The notes beneath the pieces are model-generated. The model saw nothing but the letters and a program-made list of their open reading frames with translations, was not told the DNA's origin and made no database searches. Shown here piece after piece: positions 47,440 to 58,995 of a stretch of 64,000 nt of DNA. Numbering within the stretch: position 1 is the first letter of the stretch; each line of letters begins with the position of its first letter. Source of the DNA: Nectonema munidae (taxonomy: Eukaryota > Nematomorpha > Nectonematoida > Nectonematidae); the NCBI GenBank assembly GCA_030549495.1, contig JAUIRK010000915.1, positions 248,001 to 312,000 on the forward strand. The letters run 5' to 3'. A program made the translations under genes and the position numbers.

Positions 47440-48640
47440 CAACAATGCTGAATTCAGTGGTGATGTCCATTTTTTTTATCAAAATCAATCAAATCTAAAA
47501 AAAATTGATTTATATTTGACAGCTCATCTCAAAAAGGAACTTTTTATCTAAATAAGTATATAAAGTTTTTTACACATGTATACCAATTTTCAAGTATGCT
47601 GAATTCAGTGGTGATATTTATTTTTTATGAAAATCAATCAAACCTGTCAAAAAATTGATCTAAATGTGACAGCTCATCTCAAATATCTAAATAATTATAT
47701 AATGTTTTTTACACATGTATACCCATTTTCAAATATGCTGAATTCAGTGGTGATGTCCATTTTTTATCAAACCTGTCAAAAAATTGATCTAAATGTGACA
47801 GCTCATCTCAAAAAAGAAACTTTTTATCTAAATAAGTATATAAAGTTTTTTACCCATGTATACCCATTTTTAAATATGCTGAATTCAGTTCTGATATTCA
47901 TTTTTTATGAAAATTATCAAACCTGTCAAAAAATTGATCTAAATGTGACAGCCAATCTCAAAAAGGAACTTTTTATCTAAATAAGTATATAAAGTTTTTT
48001 ACACATGTATACCCATTTTCAAATATGCTGAATTCAGCGGTGATATTCATTTTTTATGAAAATTATCAAACCTGTAAAAAAATTGATCTAAATGTGACAG
48101 CCAATCTCAAAAAGGAACTTTTTATCTAAATAAGTATATAAAGTTTTTTACCCATGTATACCCATTTTTAAATATGCTGAATTCAGTGGTGATATTCATT
48201 TTTTATGAAAATTATCAAACCTGTCAAAAAATTGATCTAAATGTGACAGCCAATCTCAAAAAGGAACTTTTTATCTAAATAAGTATATAAAGTTTTTTAC
48301 ACATGTATACCCATTTACAAATATGCTGAATTCAGTGGTGATATTCATTTTTTATGAAAATCATTCAAACCTGTCAAAAAAGTGATTTACATATGACAGC
48401 TCATGTCAAAAAAAAGCTTTTTATCTAAATAATTATATAATGTTTTTTACACATATATTTATATGTATACCCATTTTCAAGCATGCTGAATTCACTGGTG
48501 ATATTCATTTTTTATGAAAATCATTCAAAACTGTCAAAAAAGTGATTTACATATGACAGCTCATCTCAAAAAAGAAACTTTTTATCTAAATAATTATATA
48601 ATATTTTTTACACATATACACCCATTTTCAAGCATGCTGA
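47440..48640. repeat. Satellite A: ~149-bp tandem repeat, about eight units
   Basis: GCTGAATTCAGTGGTGATAT recurs at about 47,448, 47,599, 47,738, 47,879, 48,028, 48,177, 48,326, 48,486 and 48,637, a period of 139-160 and usually 149 bp. Each unit includes AACCTGTCAAAAAATTGATC, TGTGACAGC and ACTTTTTATCTAAATAA. Central units are the most alike. An open frame across three units (47,627-47,980) is a by-product. No spacer variation typical of CRISPR is present. Confidence 0.93.
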
Positions 48641-48644
48641 ATTA

Positions 48645-48728
48645 GTGCTGGGCAAAATTTGTCCGCTCAAGTGCTGGGGGGAGGGGGCGCGTAAAGTGCC
48701 CCCCTCCCCTCTATTTTTCTCAGATATA
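48645..48728. repeat. G-run/C-run hairpin block, copy 2
   Basis: Direct repeat of the 47,310 block: TTAGTGCTGGGCAAAATTTG, a duplicated AAGTGCT, GGGGGGAGGGGG, CGTAAAGTG, a C-rich run and CTATTTTTCTCAGATAT. It separates satellite A from satellite B. Confidence 0.8.
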
Positions 48729-48729
48729 T

Positions 48730-49545
48730 AATAAATTTGATTGACACTAGCAGTAAAACCTCTAAATGCGAAAACTGTGTTCAGAAATTAAATCATCATG
48801 ATCTATTTGCTATAAAAACATATATTTCATGTAAAATTTTAATCAATATTTTTGGAAAGAAATTTTAGAACTAAACGGAAATTTGATTGATACTTATAGG
48901 TATTTTCAAATTCAAACTGCAAAAATTGAGTCCATAAATGAAACTAGCGTGGTTGATTTGGTATAAAAACATATATTTAATTGTAAAATTTGAATGAATG
49001 TTTTTGGAGAAAATTTTTAGAAGTAAACCGCAAATTTGATTAACACTTATAGGTATTTTCACATCCTAAATGTAAAAAATGAGTTCAGAAATGTAAACAG
49101 CATGATTGATTTGGTATAAAAACATATATTTCATGTAAAATTGAGAGAATATTTTTGGAGATAGCTTTTAGAAGTAAACCGCAAATTTGATTGACATTGA
49201 CAGATATTTTAAAACCTCTAAATGTGAAAAATGGGTTCAGAAATAAAAACAGCATGGTTGATTTGGTATAAAAATATATATTTTATTGTAAAATTTGAAT
49301 GAATGTTTTTGGAGACAATTTTTAGAAGTAAACCGCAAATTTAATTAACACTTATAGGTATTTTCAGATCCTAAACGTAAAAAATTAGTCCAGAAATGAA
49401 ACCTGCATGGCCGATTTAGTATAACACATATATTTTATGTAAAATGTGAATGAATGTTTTGAGACAATTTTCAGAAGTAAACCGCAAATTTGATTAACAC
49501 TTATAAGTATTTTCAAATCCTAAATGTAAAAAATGAGTCCAGAAA
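48730..49545. repeat. Satellite B: ~150-bp tandem repeat, about five units
   Basis: AAGTAAACCGCAAATTTGAT recurs at about 49,021, 49,172, 49,326 and 49,475, with a divergent unit near 48,870. Units share TTATAGGTATTTTCA, GAGTCCAGAAATG, GCATGGTTGATTTGGTATAA and GAATGTTTTTGGAGA. The period is 149-154 bp, the same as satellite A although the sequences differ. An inverted array lies at 54,560-54,985. Confidence 0.9.
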
Positions 49546-49879
49546 TGCTTTAAACCAAAATGCCTAAAATAAAGCGCATTTAAACGATTTTTGAGTGTTC
49601 TGGTTTAGATGTTTATGTTTTAGACATTCCGACTAAAGACCGATGAAATTATATAAACTTTTTCCAAATATACCTTTTTAAAACTGAAAAAATACAACAA
49701 TAATGTAATAAGACAATTTTTATTCAAAAAAGTTATTTTTGTTTTTAAAAAAGTCAAATGCGTGTTTGAGAAAGCGATGAACTTTTGCATTGCTTTATAA
49801 AGTTTTCAACTTTTGTTATGCATTCGAGCATTTCTTCTGCGTTGTTTTTAGTTTGAAGAAACTTGATTAATTCATTTCA

Positions 49880-51243
49880 ATGATTTAGATTTTAGAGCAT
49901 CAGATACACTAGGTGCTGGTTGAAGATCAATATTCTTTTCTTCATCTATTTCGCTGTTTTCTGAAGTTTCGCAACACCGAACTGAAACATCTTTTATAAT
50001 TGCATCATCCGACAGAGGAGCGGTAGTAAATAAGTCATCATCCACTTCAATGTAATTTTGCAGAGCAGAAGATGTGAGCAGTCCAACGTCTGCTCCTTTT
50101 AAAAAGGCGGATTTTCGCTTCTACTTTTTAAATCACTTGTATAGTTATTTGAAGAATTTGAAAGCCTAGCATGGTTAAAACAGTTTTGAATTGTTTTACT
50201 CGATACCATAGACCAAGCATGATGAATCATGTTCAAAGATTCGAGAACGTTAATTGTATAAACTAAATTATTTTCTATTTGATTAATAAGTTTTTCGACA
50301 AGCATAACTTTATAATGGAACTTTAAATTTTAATAACAATGTGATCCATAGGTTGTGTACGTGATATTGTATTTGCGGGAAAAAACTGTAATGTTATGTT
50401 ACTTAGATTTACTTTTGGATGAGAAGCAAGATTGTCTAATACCAGAAGAACCTTTTTTTGATGTCGAAATCGATTGTTTAATTTTTCCAACGAAGAAAGA
50501 AAATTTTTGGCATCCATCCAAGCTTTTTTATTTGCCTTGTACTCTAATGGTAATGTTTTGATTCCTTTAAAACAACGAGGTTTCAGTGACTTGCCAATTA
50601 CCAGTAGTGGAAGCTTATCCTCATCTGTCATGTTAGCACCAACAAGTATTGTAAGTCTTTCTTTTGATAATTTTCCTCCTTGGCAACTTTCTCCTTTAAT
50701 CATAAATGATGAAGATGGTAGTAATTTAAAAAACAAGCCTGTTTCATCAACATTATAAATGTCTTCAAAAGCATACTTGTTTAAAATTGAAGATACAATT
50801 TTTTCAAACCAGTCACTCATTTGTTCTACAGGAGCATCTTTTGCTTCACCACAAATTGTTCGAAAAGTAATGCGGTGGCGTTTCTTAAACCTGTGAAGCC
50901 AACCTTCACTACATTTAAAATCTAAGTAAATCAAAAGCAAACTTTTGCGCTTTAGCTAGAAGTGCAGGTCCTAACACAGGAATATTATGAAATCTGGCAT
51001 TTTGAAACCAGAGGAAGAGAGCTTTTTCAACATCTGGATAAACACATTTTCTAACTCTTTTTCGTTTTATTTCATTTTTCCCAAAAGACTTTGATTTTGT
51101 CTGAAAACTTTATCCACGTGATAATATATTAAGACTTATCCCAAACTCTTCTGCTATTGCTGAATTTGATTTTCATTTCTATCAACAAGAGTAATAGTGA
51201 GATTTTTTTTTTCTATGTTGAAATTTTTACGTTTGGACGACAT
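49880..51243 (-). pseudogene. pogo/Tigger (CENP-B-type) transposase, decayed
   Basis: The minus-strand start ATG is at 51,243. An N-terminal HTH region follows in broken frames. The longest intact block (50,323-50,940) has GWLHRFKKRHRIT, YNVDETGLFFKLLP (first catalytic Asp), VLLVLDNLASHP (second Asp) and FFPANTISRTQPMDHIVIKI. This is followed by a C-terminal block (50,099-50,305, NMIHHAWSMVSSKTIQNCFN) and an acidic tail ending near 49,880. The family is Tc1/mariner-superfamily pogo. Several frame breaks make it non-functional. Flanking sequence at 51,900-52,082 has TTATAAGCGAGTTCGTAATA motifs, as in Tigger ends. Confidence 0.88.
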
Positions 51244-51334
51244 AGAGATAAAAAGCAAAACAAGATGCAGGAGTTAAAATAAGTAAAAATGTTAATGTTT
51301 TTATAAATCTAGAAAATTATTTTAAACCTTATTA

Positions 51335-51424
51335 TTGCAACGTATCCATGTAGCATAATACGTATCATGACTTTGCAACGTATCCATGTAGCATAATACG
51401 TATCATGACTTTGCAACGTATTAT
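51335..51424. repeat. 38-bp direct repeat upstream of the pogo transposase
   Basis: TTGCAACGTATCCATGTAGC plus 18 further bases recur exactly at 51,335 and 51,373, with a partial third unit at 51,411. It lies about 90 bp upstream of the transposase start on its 5' side. Confidence 0.9.
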
Positions 51425-53060
51425 GTATTTTTACATTATTGCTTAAAATTATGACTTCCTTGTGGTCTATTATGAGCTACCTTTTCATTGAACTTTTTTT
51501 CATTATGATTATACTATTTGCTGTAGAATAAGGCTCTTTTTACACCAATATAGATAATGAAGTGTAGCAATAATTGAAAAAAGAAAGACAAATAAAGAGT
51601 GAAAAGGTAAGTAGCATAAAATATCTATAGTTACATGATACCACCCACCTTGCAGTAAGAGTTTATTATCTCTTTGTTTTTTTGGTGCAATGTGGTATGA
51701 TGTAGTGACTATTATTTTATTGAAGTTGTTATATTTTTCCTAAAATCAAAAAATATACAAAAAAGCATAACAATGAATTGACTGTAAATAGCGATGTAAA
51801 TTATGATTTGTAAACAAGTTTAACTGCGTTATTATTATAACAGCAAACACATAGGTTTTTAATATAAATCTTTTCCTAAGTAAATTTAAGAATAATTTTT
51901 TTTATAAGGGTATTTTCTATTGTGCAGAGTAAAATATGCAAAATTATAAGCGAGGTTTCTTTTTAAACGAGTTCGTAATAAAAGATGTAAAGTGTGTGTA
52001 ATTTTTGTGTACGGGACAGGGGATAAACAAAAGATACATTATATTGAAGTGTTCTTTATAAGCGAGTTCGTAATAACGCGATTTTTCATGCAATAAAAAT
52101 GAAAACAATTTGATTAAAATGAAAAGTATTTTATTTTGGAAAATTGTATACAGTTTTTCTATTTCACAATGTTTTACATGTCATTTATAATAATTGCTGG
52201 ATCGCAGCCTCTCTCTCCCATCATAGCCCTAACCCTAATAAGAAAAAAAGAGAAAGAAAATAAAAAATTAGGAAGACTTAATTTGGTATGCATCTATACA
52301 GCGATGCGCATTCAGACACGAGAGTAAAACAATTTGATATTTGGATGGTAAAAAAGTTGGAAAAAAAAGCTAGACGATACTTCGACGGAGTTTGCATGTA
52401 AAATGATAATCACGTGATAGAATTATTCAGGATGGGATAGAGAGAATTAAGAAGAAAGTGAATGAGAGTGCTTTGTGCAACGCCCTTTTATAATAATCTT
52501 TGGTAAATTTTTATTGACGAGCTATTGGTTTCACTTAACCCTCAGAGCGGTGTCCGAAGAATTAAGAATCATCTGTTTTGAAGTAAAATTCTATTTAAAG
52601 AGTCATCAATTAATCTTAAAAAGAAGATCTACAGGATTTTCAGAATAAGAAAATAAGAGTTCCGATCCTTCAATATTATCTCTTTGTTATATTATCTCTC
52701 CTCCAGAGCTCTTAGAGCTAATGTGATCAGATTACTAAGGAACTAGCATTGCGAATATTAAAAACCCAATCACTGATTTCGAAAAAAATTTAACATTACG
52801 TAATTGATAGTTAGGATGATTGCCTCTAATTCGTTGTAGTGGATGTGAACATGACTATCCATATCGAGACAAAAGAACGTTCTACCACTTTTAACTCAAG
52901 TAAATTAGGCACTACATTCCAAATGATTATGGAACATTGGCTCTTAGGTAAAGGAATAAACCTGAAAAAACCCAAATTTCCTAAAATGAATGATATGGGT
53001 GTGACCTTTTTAGAAACCTTTAAAAGAAAAATGCCTTTCTAATGGATGCCTAATAAATAA
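51425..53060. other. Repeat-derived AT-rich stretch
   Basis: 51,900-52,082 holds two TATAAGCGAG...GAGTTCGTAATA motifs, resembling a Tigger terminus. A 67-codon frame at 52,839-53,042 (non-ATG start, then MTIHIETKERSTTFNSSKLG) has no family I recognise. No other gene seen. Confidence 0.4.
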
Positions 53061-54559
53061 AGCCAGGAGTGTCGGTTAACTGGTACAAGACTTATTCATC
53101 ATTGCTGGTGCGAAAGTGTAACAAAACTTACACACCTTCACTATGTTAAATTTTTTCGACGCAAAAATGTTCACTCATTTTAAAAATCTTTTAACTGACA
53201 GATTAAAAATTTATCAATTAGGCTTATGATTTGTTGTTTTTATCACGTGTATAAAAATACAAATACTGTTTATATAGATAGAAAAAAGTGATACTATTTA
53301 AAAAAAACGTATTTTTTGATTACTTTGTTTAATTAAATGTATTATATTTTGATCTACTTTCATACAAATTTTCTTTCTTTGACTAGTGGGATTTCCATAT
53401 GTAAATCCCTGTATATATCTTTTTTTTCAATTTGTAGATCTTATGTCTTTAGACCTTTGACCAAGAAACTTTAGAAATTGTTATTTCTACCTTAAAAATT
53501 GAAGATATGGAACCCTAAATCTGTAGAGAATATCTGAAAATTAGTGGTTATTGTTTCCAACCACCATGAATATTCCTCTTTCGCTTGATTATTACTAGGT
53601 ATGACAGTACATGTGCAATTATAAACAACATGCAATTTTTATTTATGAAGGATTTTTTTCTATTTTGGGACTCTTCTTCATAACTAAATTTTAATAATAA
53701 TATACCTCTTTTGGACAAGAATTGATAATAAATTTATTTCTCTTTATATATATAAATATAAGATAAAAAGGCAAATAGCTGTTCTTTTTTTTCACTTTTT
53801 TATTTCTTTTTCTATGGCAATATTCTAAAATGGATTCCGTGAAACTTTTTAAAATTTATAATCTGATAAAGAAAACTTAAATTTTTTGTATAATAATTTT
53901 CTATCACTATAGTAATTAAAAAATCATATTCACATTCAAAAAATGTACTAGTATGCGCAAAGATCATATTAATAATAATTAATAACTACTATTATTAATT
54001 CTTTTATGGATTTATAAAAACAAAAAATCTTATTTAAAATACCATAAATAAACAAAAATGAGACTAAACGATTAAAAGGAATATAAAAATCTAAAAATAA
54101 AACAATTTTCGACTAATTTTTCAAGTATTGGAATCTAAATCGCATTGGAAAGATGGCAAGGCTTTGGATAGAAGAAAACTACTTTCATGATACAATTAAA
54201 AATATGTTTTAAAATACATTTGAATGATACGCTTTGTAACAAAGCACGTTTCTGCTAGATAACGAAGAAGGCTCGAAATTATTTCAGGATATTTTAAATA
54301 TTTGAAGGCCTGAAAGGTTAAATGTTCTAATTAAAAAATTTATGAATGTATTTGTTTATATGTTAATACACTCTATAATTATCTCGGATTCCGCTAAGCA
54401 AAAATTTCGGGTGTTTCAACGAGCGGCTGAGATCTTTGTGTTCGTAGAAAAAATACATAGGGTCTATATTATATACTACCTTGAAAATTTATAATTATAT
54501 ACAGTTTTGAATGCATAACAGTATATATTAATTTTTTCAATAATCATGGCTACTTTTTA
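53061..54559. other. AT-rich stretch, mostly featureless
   Basis: 53,065-53,135 (TGTCGGTTAACTGG ... GTGCGAAAGTGTAACAAAA) is similar, inverted, to 55,275-55,340. The rest shows no coding or RNA features. Confidence 0.4.
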
Positions 54560-54985
54560 GAAAATTTCAATCAAAATTTTGCTTCATCAGAAATATATCT
54601 AATAAAATATTCCTTCAAATTTTACCTAAAATATTTGTTTTTATACTAAATCGGCCATGCTAGTCTTATTTCTGGACTCATTTTTTTACATTTAGGATTT
54701 TAAAATACCTATATTTGTTAATTAAATTTGCGGTCCACTTCTAAAAATTGTCTCTAAAAATATTTCTTCAAATTTTACATAAAATACATTTGTTATACTA
54801 AATCGGCCATGTTGGTTTCATTTCTGGACTCATATTGTTTAAAATATCTGAAAGCTTTAATCAGATTTGCGATTTACTTCTAGATAGTGTCTTCAAAATA
54901 TTTTCAAAAAAATAAAATATCTGTTTTTATACCAAATCGACAATGCTTATTTTATTTCTGTACTCCATTTTGGCTAATACGGTTA
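54560..54985. repeat. Satellite B, inverted array
   Basis: Two to three units in the opposite orientation to 48,730-49,545: AAATCGGCCATG, TTATTTCTGGACTCAT, TTAAATTTGCGGTCCACTTC. Period about 150 bp. More diverged than the forward array. Confidence 0.85.
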
Positions 54986-55446
54986 AAAACATCTAGAAGA
55001 GGCTATTGAATTAGTGATGTATGCCTGAAAATCAGTTCTGTAAAAAAATTTCAAAAAATCGTTGTATATTACTTATATAGTAAAAACATTCTTTTTTTTC
55101 TATATTTTGGCCTATAATACTTTCTTCAATCATCTTGAGTATGAAATATTTGTTGTTGTTGTTAGCCCCTAGATTATACTATCTTTATATGAGTATAATG
55201 TATCAGTTCAAAACAAGGCATTGTTTAAACTCAGAGAGTATTTCCATAAAAGCAAATACTCTCAGGGAAAAGTGTAGAATTTTGTTACACTTTCGCAGCA
55301 GCAGCTATAAACCAGGTAGTTTCAGCCAACCGGCAAAAATCCACCATAAGGTACTGCTGGCTTTTTGAAGGCTTCTACATATGGCTAGAAATAATACATA
55401 TATATTTATAATAATAATAATATAATATATAATACATGTAGATGAG

Positions 55447-55795
55447 TTAGATCCAAACTTGTGCTAAACGGTTTCCCCACAAAGTAAGTAGGTTAACTAT
55501 TTTGCATGGCTTTGACCATAAGTGAATGGGTTTGAGTGTCGTGAAAATATGTGGGCAGTTAAATAAATGATTAGTGTTGTGTGGGTGTTGATTGCAAACT
55601 GGACAGAGTGGATTTGTATGTGTTTTTGGATTTATCTTGTGAAGATATTCACGGAGCAATGGTGACTTGTTGGTTCTAAGTTGAGCAAGTGTATGTCTTA
55701 ATTTAATTGATAATGTTTCTTCATATGGGTCGATTTTTGGTGGAGGAATATTTATGAGCTTGTTATGTTTGAGTGTGGAGAGATTTCTACCTGTA
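55447..55795 (-). mobile_element. LINE (non-LTR retrotransposon) ORF2 C-terminal fragment
   Basis: Minus-strand open frame ending at 55,447. It contains LSIKLRHTLAQLRTNKSPLL, REYLHKINP and the zinc-knuckle-like CPVCNQHPHNTNHLFNCP, then IHLWSKPC. This Cys-rich tail is typical of the C-terminus of jockey/CR1-like non-LTR reverse transcriptases. The reverse transcriptase and endonuclease domains are not adjacent. Upstream the frame ends at the dispersed repeat shared with 29.6 kb. Confidence 0.75.
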
Positions 55796-55945
55796 ATAAG
55801 AAAGCAAATTTATAATAAAAAATTTCTCTTTGCTATCAGAAACAAAGATAAGAAATACTAATCATGATAACATCTAGAGCCTTAACAAAGAATAGGACAC
55901 AAGTAGGGAAAGGAGCTTATAAACACAAAGAGAAGAGTTGTTATA
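55794..55945. repeat. Dispersed repeat shared with 29.6 kb
   Basis: CTGTAATAAGAAAGC through ATAAACACAAAGAGA matches 29,568-29,704. It abuts the LINE fragment, so it may be an independent insertion into the LINE or part of it. Confidence 0.7.
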
Positions 55946-56214
55946 AACAGCATTTGATGCTTCAATTTTAGACAAAGCCAGTAGGTAAGCCTGTATATTA
56001 GTGCCGCATTTAGCCCCTCCACATATAAATTTCTGGCTACGTTACTGTATGTAGGGGTAGGTCTCATATTCGAATTTTATTTTTAATTTTGTCTCAATTA
56101 TTTGTAGGAAATTATATTATAAGGATAGTTACGTCATTTATAAGCAAAAAAAGTAAAAAGCGTTATTGTTTTCAAACTTAAAAAGTTGTAGAAGTACGAA
56201 ATGTGTAAGTTTAC

Positions 56215-56341
56215 CCCATTAAGTAGCATAGAAATCAGACGATATCTAAAAAACGCAGACGATTTAACAAAGTCATTGAAAAAAGCAGACGAAGATGAAA
56301 TTACTTATGTTCCGTAAATGGGAGCATTGGGACTTAATGGG
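56215..56341. mobile_element. piggyBac-type MITE c
   Basis: CCCATTAAGTAGCAT at the left and GACTTAATGGG|TTAA at the right. Core ATCAGACGATATC, CGCAGACGATTT and AGCAGACGAAG. The left target site reads TTAC. Confidence 0.8.
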
Positions 56342-56345
56342 TTAA

Positions 56346-57550
56346 CGTAAAATATGAGAATCTTTTCCTAAATCGTAAATTCTGATCATTAGCTTGAAAA
56401 TGACTCTTAAAGTATTTCATCCCAGAAAAAGCAGATGAGATCAAGTAATTTGGTTTTAAAAAAATCAAGAAAACTCTGCGTCTGCTAAAACTGGCGATAG
56501 GATGAAAGCGTAGGAAAGGAATCCTGAATATCTGAGATTTGGATAGACACTTTCAGTTTATCATCACTCAATACCAACATCTCATATTTTGATTAATTTA
56601 TTTCCACACTCCAATAACACAAGTCATTCCTTAATTATAAACGAGAAAAAAATTGAAAAAGTATTAGATTTCCTTGTGCTCAAATGAATACACGTGTTTA
56701 CTTCGGTATGCGATCAGATCATTACGTGTCCTCTTTTAGAGTCTCTTCATTAATGCCACTTCTCTTCGCGACCTACATTTTTCTCTAGCGTGTGCTCATA
56801 TTGCGCAATGATAAGCCTAATTACTTGGTTTGTTTTCTCCGATTTCTGTGCGCACTTTAAGGATAGGAAGAAGAATGTTTGGCAGTTTCTTGCTTTGAAT
56901 GAATGCATGTCCCCCTTATTTATCTTTTTCAAGCGTTTCTATTGGTGTGTTTACTTTTGGCCTTACTTTATAACCTTTTATACTTTTCACGTGAGTTGAG
57001 GGGTCCAAAGCACGAATTCGCGTCATATAATGTATACTCTGGAATACATGTTATATGACAATAAAAACGGGAGGCAAGACCCCTCCGCCGTTATAATAGA
57101 TCTACTGTGTAGGTATGGGGCTGAAATTTTCTTATCCTTCATTCAAGTATAAACTGAATATTTTGTGGTTTTGCTTTATTTTTTGACTTTGCTCGAATTT
57201 TTTAATAAAAAAGAGCCCAAACTTTTTAAAGAAAAAACAGATTTCATATACGATTTTTTTTTCTTATACCAGATAACTCGCGTTGCTAATATCCATATTA
57301 TATACCTTATATTAAGGGAATGATCTTGATTCTTGATACATAATTTGTTAAAATGTTTGCAAAGCTTTATCGTGACAAAAAAGGCCGTAACTTTTTAAAT
57401 ATAAAACATGGTTAATTTGATTCTACCTCTTTTTTGTGAAAATATATTAGTCTTTTATTTTTAGTTTTTTCAACAAAACTCTCTTTGTAAAAATTAGAAC
57501 AACATGTTTGGGCGATCATTCATGGCAGCCCTGTAATTTTTATTTTGGTA
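56346..57550. other. Intergenic stretch with a less AT-biased patch
   Basis: 56,690-57,130 is noticeably more GC-balanced and holds two short hairpins, GTCATATAA/TTATATGAC (57,022-57,059) and GGAGG/CCTCC (about 57,071-57,090). Open frames on both strands at 56,750-57,000 show no domain. It might be regulatory for a neighbouring gene, but nothing proves it. Confidence 0.35.
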
Positions 57551-57552
57551 AA

Positions 57553-57855
57553 TTAATCCTTTGAGGATAGTGTGACATCATTCTCCCAAGAAATGAAAAG
57601 CGTCTCTTTAAATACATATAAAATTTCATTTAAAAAGAAAGCAAACAATTCATCGTAAATTCTGCTCCTCAACGGTTTAAATCGACAATCTACGAGAAAA
57701 ATCTTGTTTGCATTCATTTTATATCTGTTCATTAGATGCCAAATTTGGCGCGCTGACAAAGCCCCCGAAAGATCAAGATCCACAAAAACAAAAGCCACCT
57801 TACAAAAATTAAATTTTCTTGACATAATCTCGAGTAACATAAACCACCATAGCAT
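57553..57855 (-). CDS. Unrecognised 100-codon open frame
   Basis: Encodes a hydrophobic, Phe-rich sequence containing FVFVDLDLSGALSARQIWHL. DLDLSGALSARQ superficially resembles an EF-hand loop (D-x-D-x-S-G), but position 12 is Gln instead of Glu. I could not assign a family and saw no splice partners. It may be chance. Confidence 0.25.
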   Translation of the reverse strand: MLWWFMLLEIMSRKFNFCKVAFVFVDLDLSGALSARQIWHLMNRYKMNANKIFLVDCRFKPLRSRIYDELFAFFLNEILYVFKETLFISWENDVTLSSKD

Positions 57856-57859
57856 TCAA

Positions 57860-58602
57860 AAAAGATGTTCAGTATGGAATGTGTAAATTATTAAAGTTGA
57901 ATGTCCTTTACAATATTGAAAAATATTTTTTTTAAAAATTTGCTTCAAATTATGTTTTACATTATTCAAAAATATTCTCCAATGTTGAATCGATAAATTA
58001 TTATATAAAAGATTGTTTCACAGTGTTCCAAAATAATTTCACCAGAAGTGAGATGTTTTAAATGATGTTATGCATTGTTCAAAAATATTGTAAATAACAA
58101 GCGTTCAAACTATGAAGGACTAAAAAAGGTACACTCCATATGCTACAAAGATTAACAGTTTTTTTCCTTGGTTAAGATACCTTAAAAAACTATTTTTTCA
58201 TACTTAAAAATAACCGACCCACAACCCGACTCCTAAATTTTATTAGAAAATTGAACAACGGAGCGCTTACATTCATTGTGATTGGTGACATAGGCTCGAT
58301 GATGACTTTATGTAAATTATACCGCAACATCCTTCCCAGTTCTTGGCTAATCATGATTTAAACAATCTGGTTTTACCTTTCCCAAATCATAGCCTTCTAA
58401 AGTCTAAACCAATTTTCAAATATTTAAAAAAAAAAATGATTTTTTACACAAGAATTTAATGTAGTAAAAATGTCAACGAAAGAGAAATGTTCCCAATCAT
58501 AAATATGAGCTCAAAGATTACATATTCTTCAGATTCAAAATAAAAGAATGGGTAATCAATCCTTAGAGAATCTGTTGAAGAAAATTTTGAGGAAGTGTTT
58601 AA
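57860..58602. other. AT-rich intergenic stretch, no feature seen
   Basis: No conserved open frame, RNA gene or repeat with defined ends was recognised between the unassigned frame and MITE d. Confidence 0.45.
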
Positions 58603-58722
58603 CCGGTTATCGACCATATTCGACTTTACAAAAATGTGAATCGTCGGCTTTTATTTTTGCTTTTTAATACAAATCTTCTGCTTTATACTAGGTATCGTCT
58701 GATTATTCTGGTCGTTAACGGG
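58603..58722. mobile_element. piggyBac-type MITE d
   Basis: CCGGTTATCGACCA / TGGTCGTTAACGGG imperfect inverted ends, TTAA on both sides (58,599-58,602 and 58,723-58,726). Core ATCGTCGGCTTTT and GTATCGTCTGATTATT. Confidence 0.85.
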
Positions 58723-58928
58723 TTAATGAAGTTAAACGGAATGAAGAATTCAAATTAAAGTTTGAAAAAGTGAAGGATTTTCATTTTTAACTTCATAGTG
58801 GGCGATGTAAAGAAAAAGGCTTAGCAACCCAGTTGCATAGTATGCCTTGTTTTGCTAATTTCCATGAATTAATATCGTTAAAAGTTGAATCCTAATTTTC
58901 AAGTAAGATTTAGCCGTACGCAATTTTC

Positions 58929-58934
58929 TTTATT
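58929..58934 (-). terminator. Polyadenylation signal of the GILT gene
   Basis: TTTATT on the plus strand reads AATAAA on the minus strand, about 60 nt downstream of the stop codon. Confidence 0.55.
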
Positions 58935-58995
58935 CAAAAATATAATAAATATGGGGATGCACGAATAGACCAGGTAAAAGAACGTGTTGATAACG

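Noticed and set aside
47627-47980. A 117-codon repeat protein
   Set aside because: The frame spans satellite A units and reads the same non-coding repeat three times; other units are frame-shifted.
47440-49545. Regularly spaced repeats that could suggest a CRISPR array
   Set aside because: Whole ~150-bp units are repeated with no unique spacers, and the genome is clearly eukaryotic.
52839-53042. Small gene of 67 codons
   Set aside because: Non-ATG start, no family recognised, located in transposon-derived DNA; kept only as a remark.
57553-57855. EF-hand protein gene
   Set aside because: Only one loop-like stretch, with Gln in place of the conserved Glu at position 12 and no flanking helices or second hand. 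Listed only as an unassigned frame.
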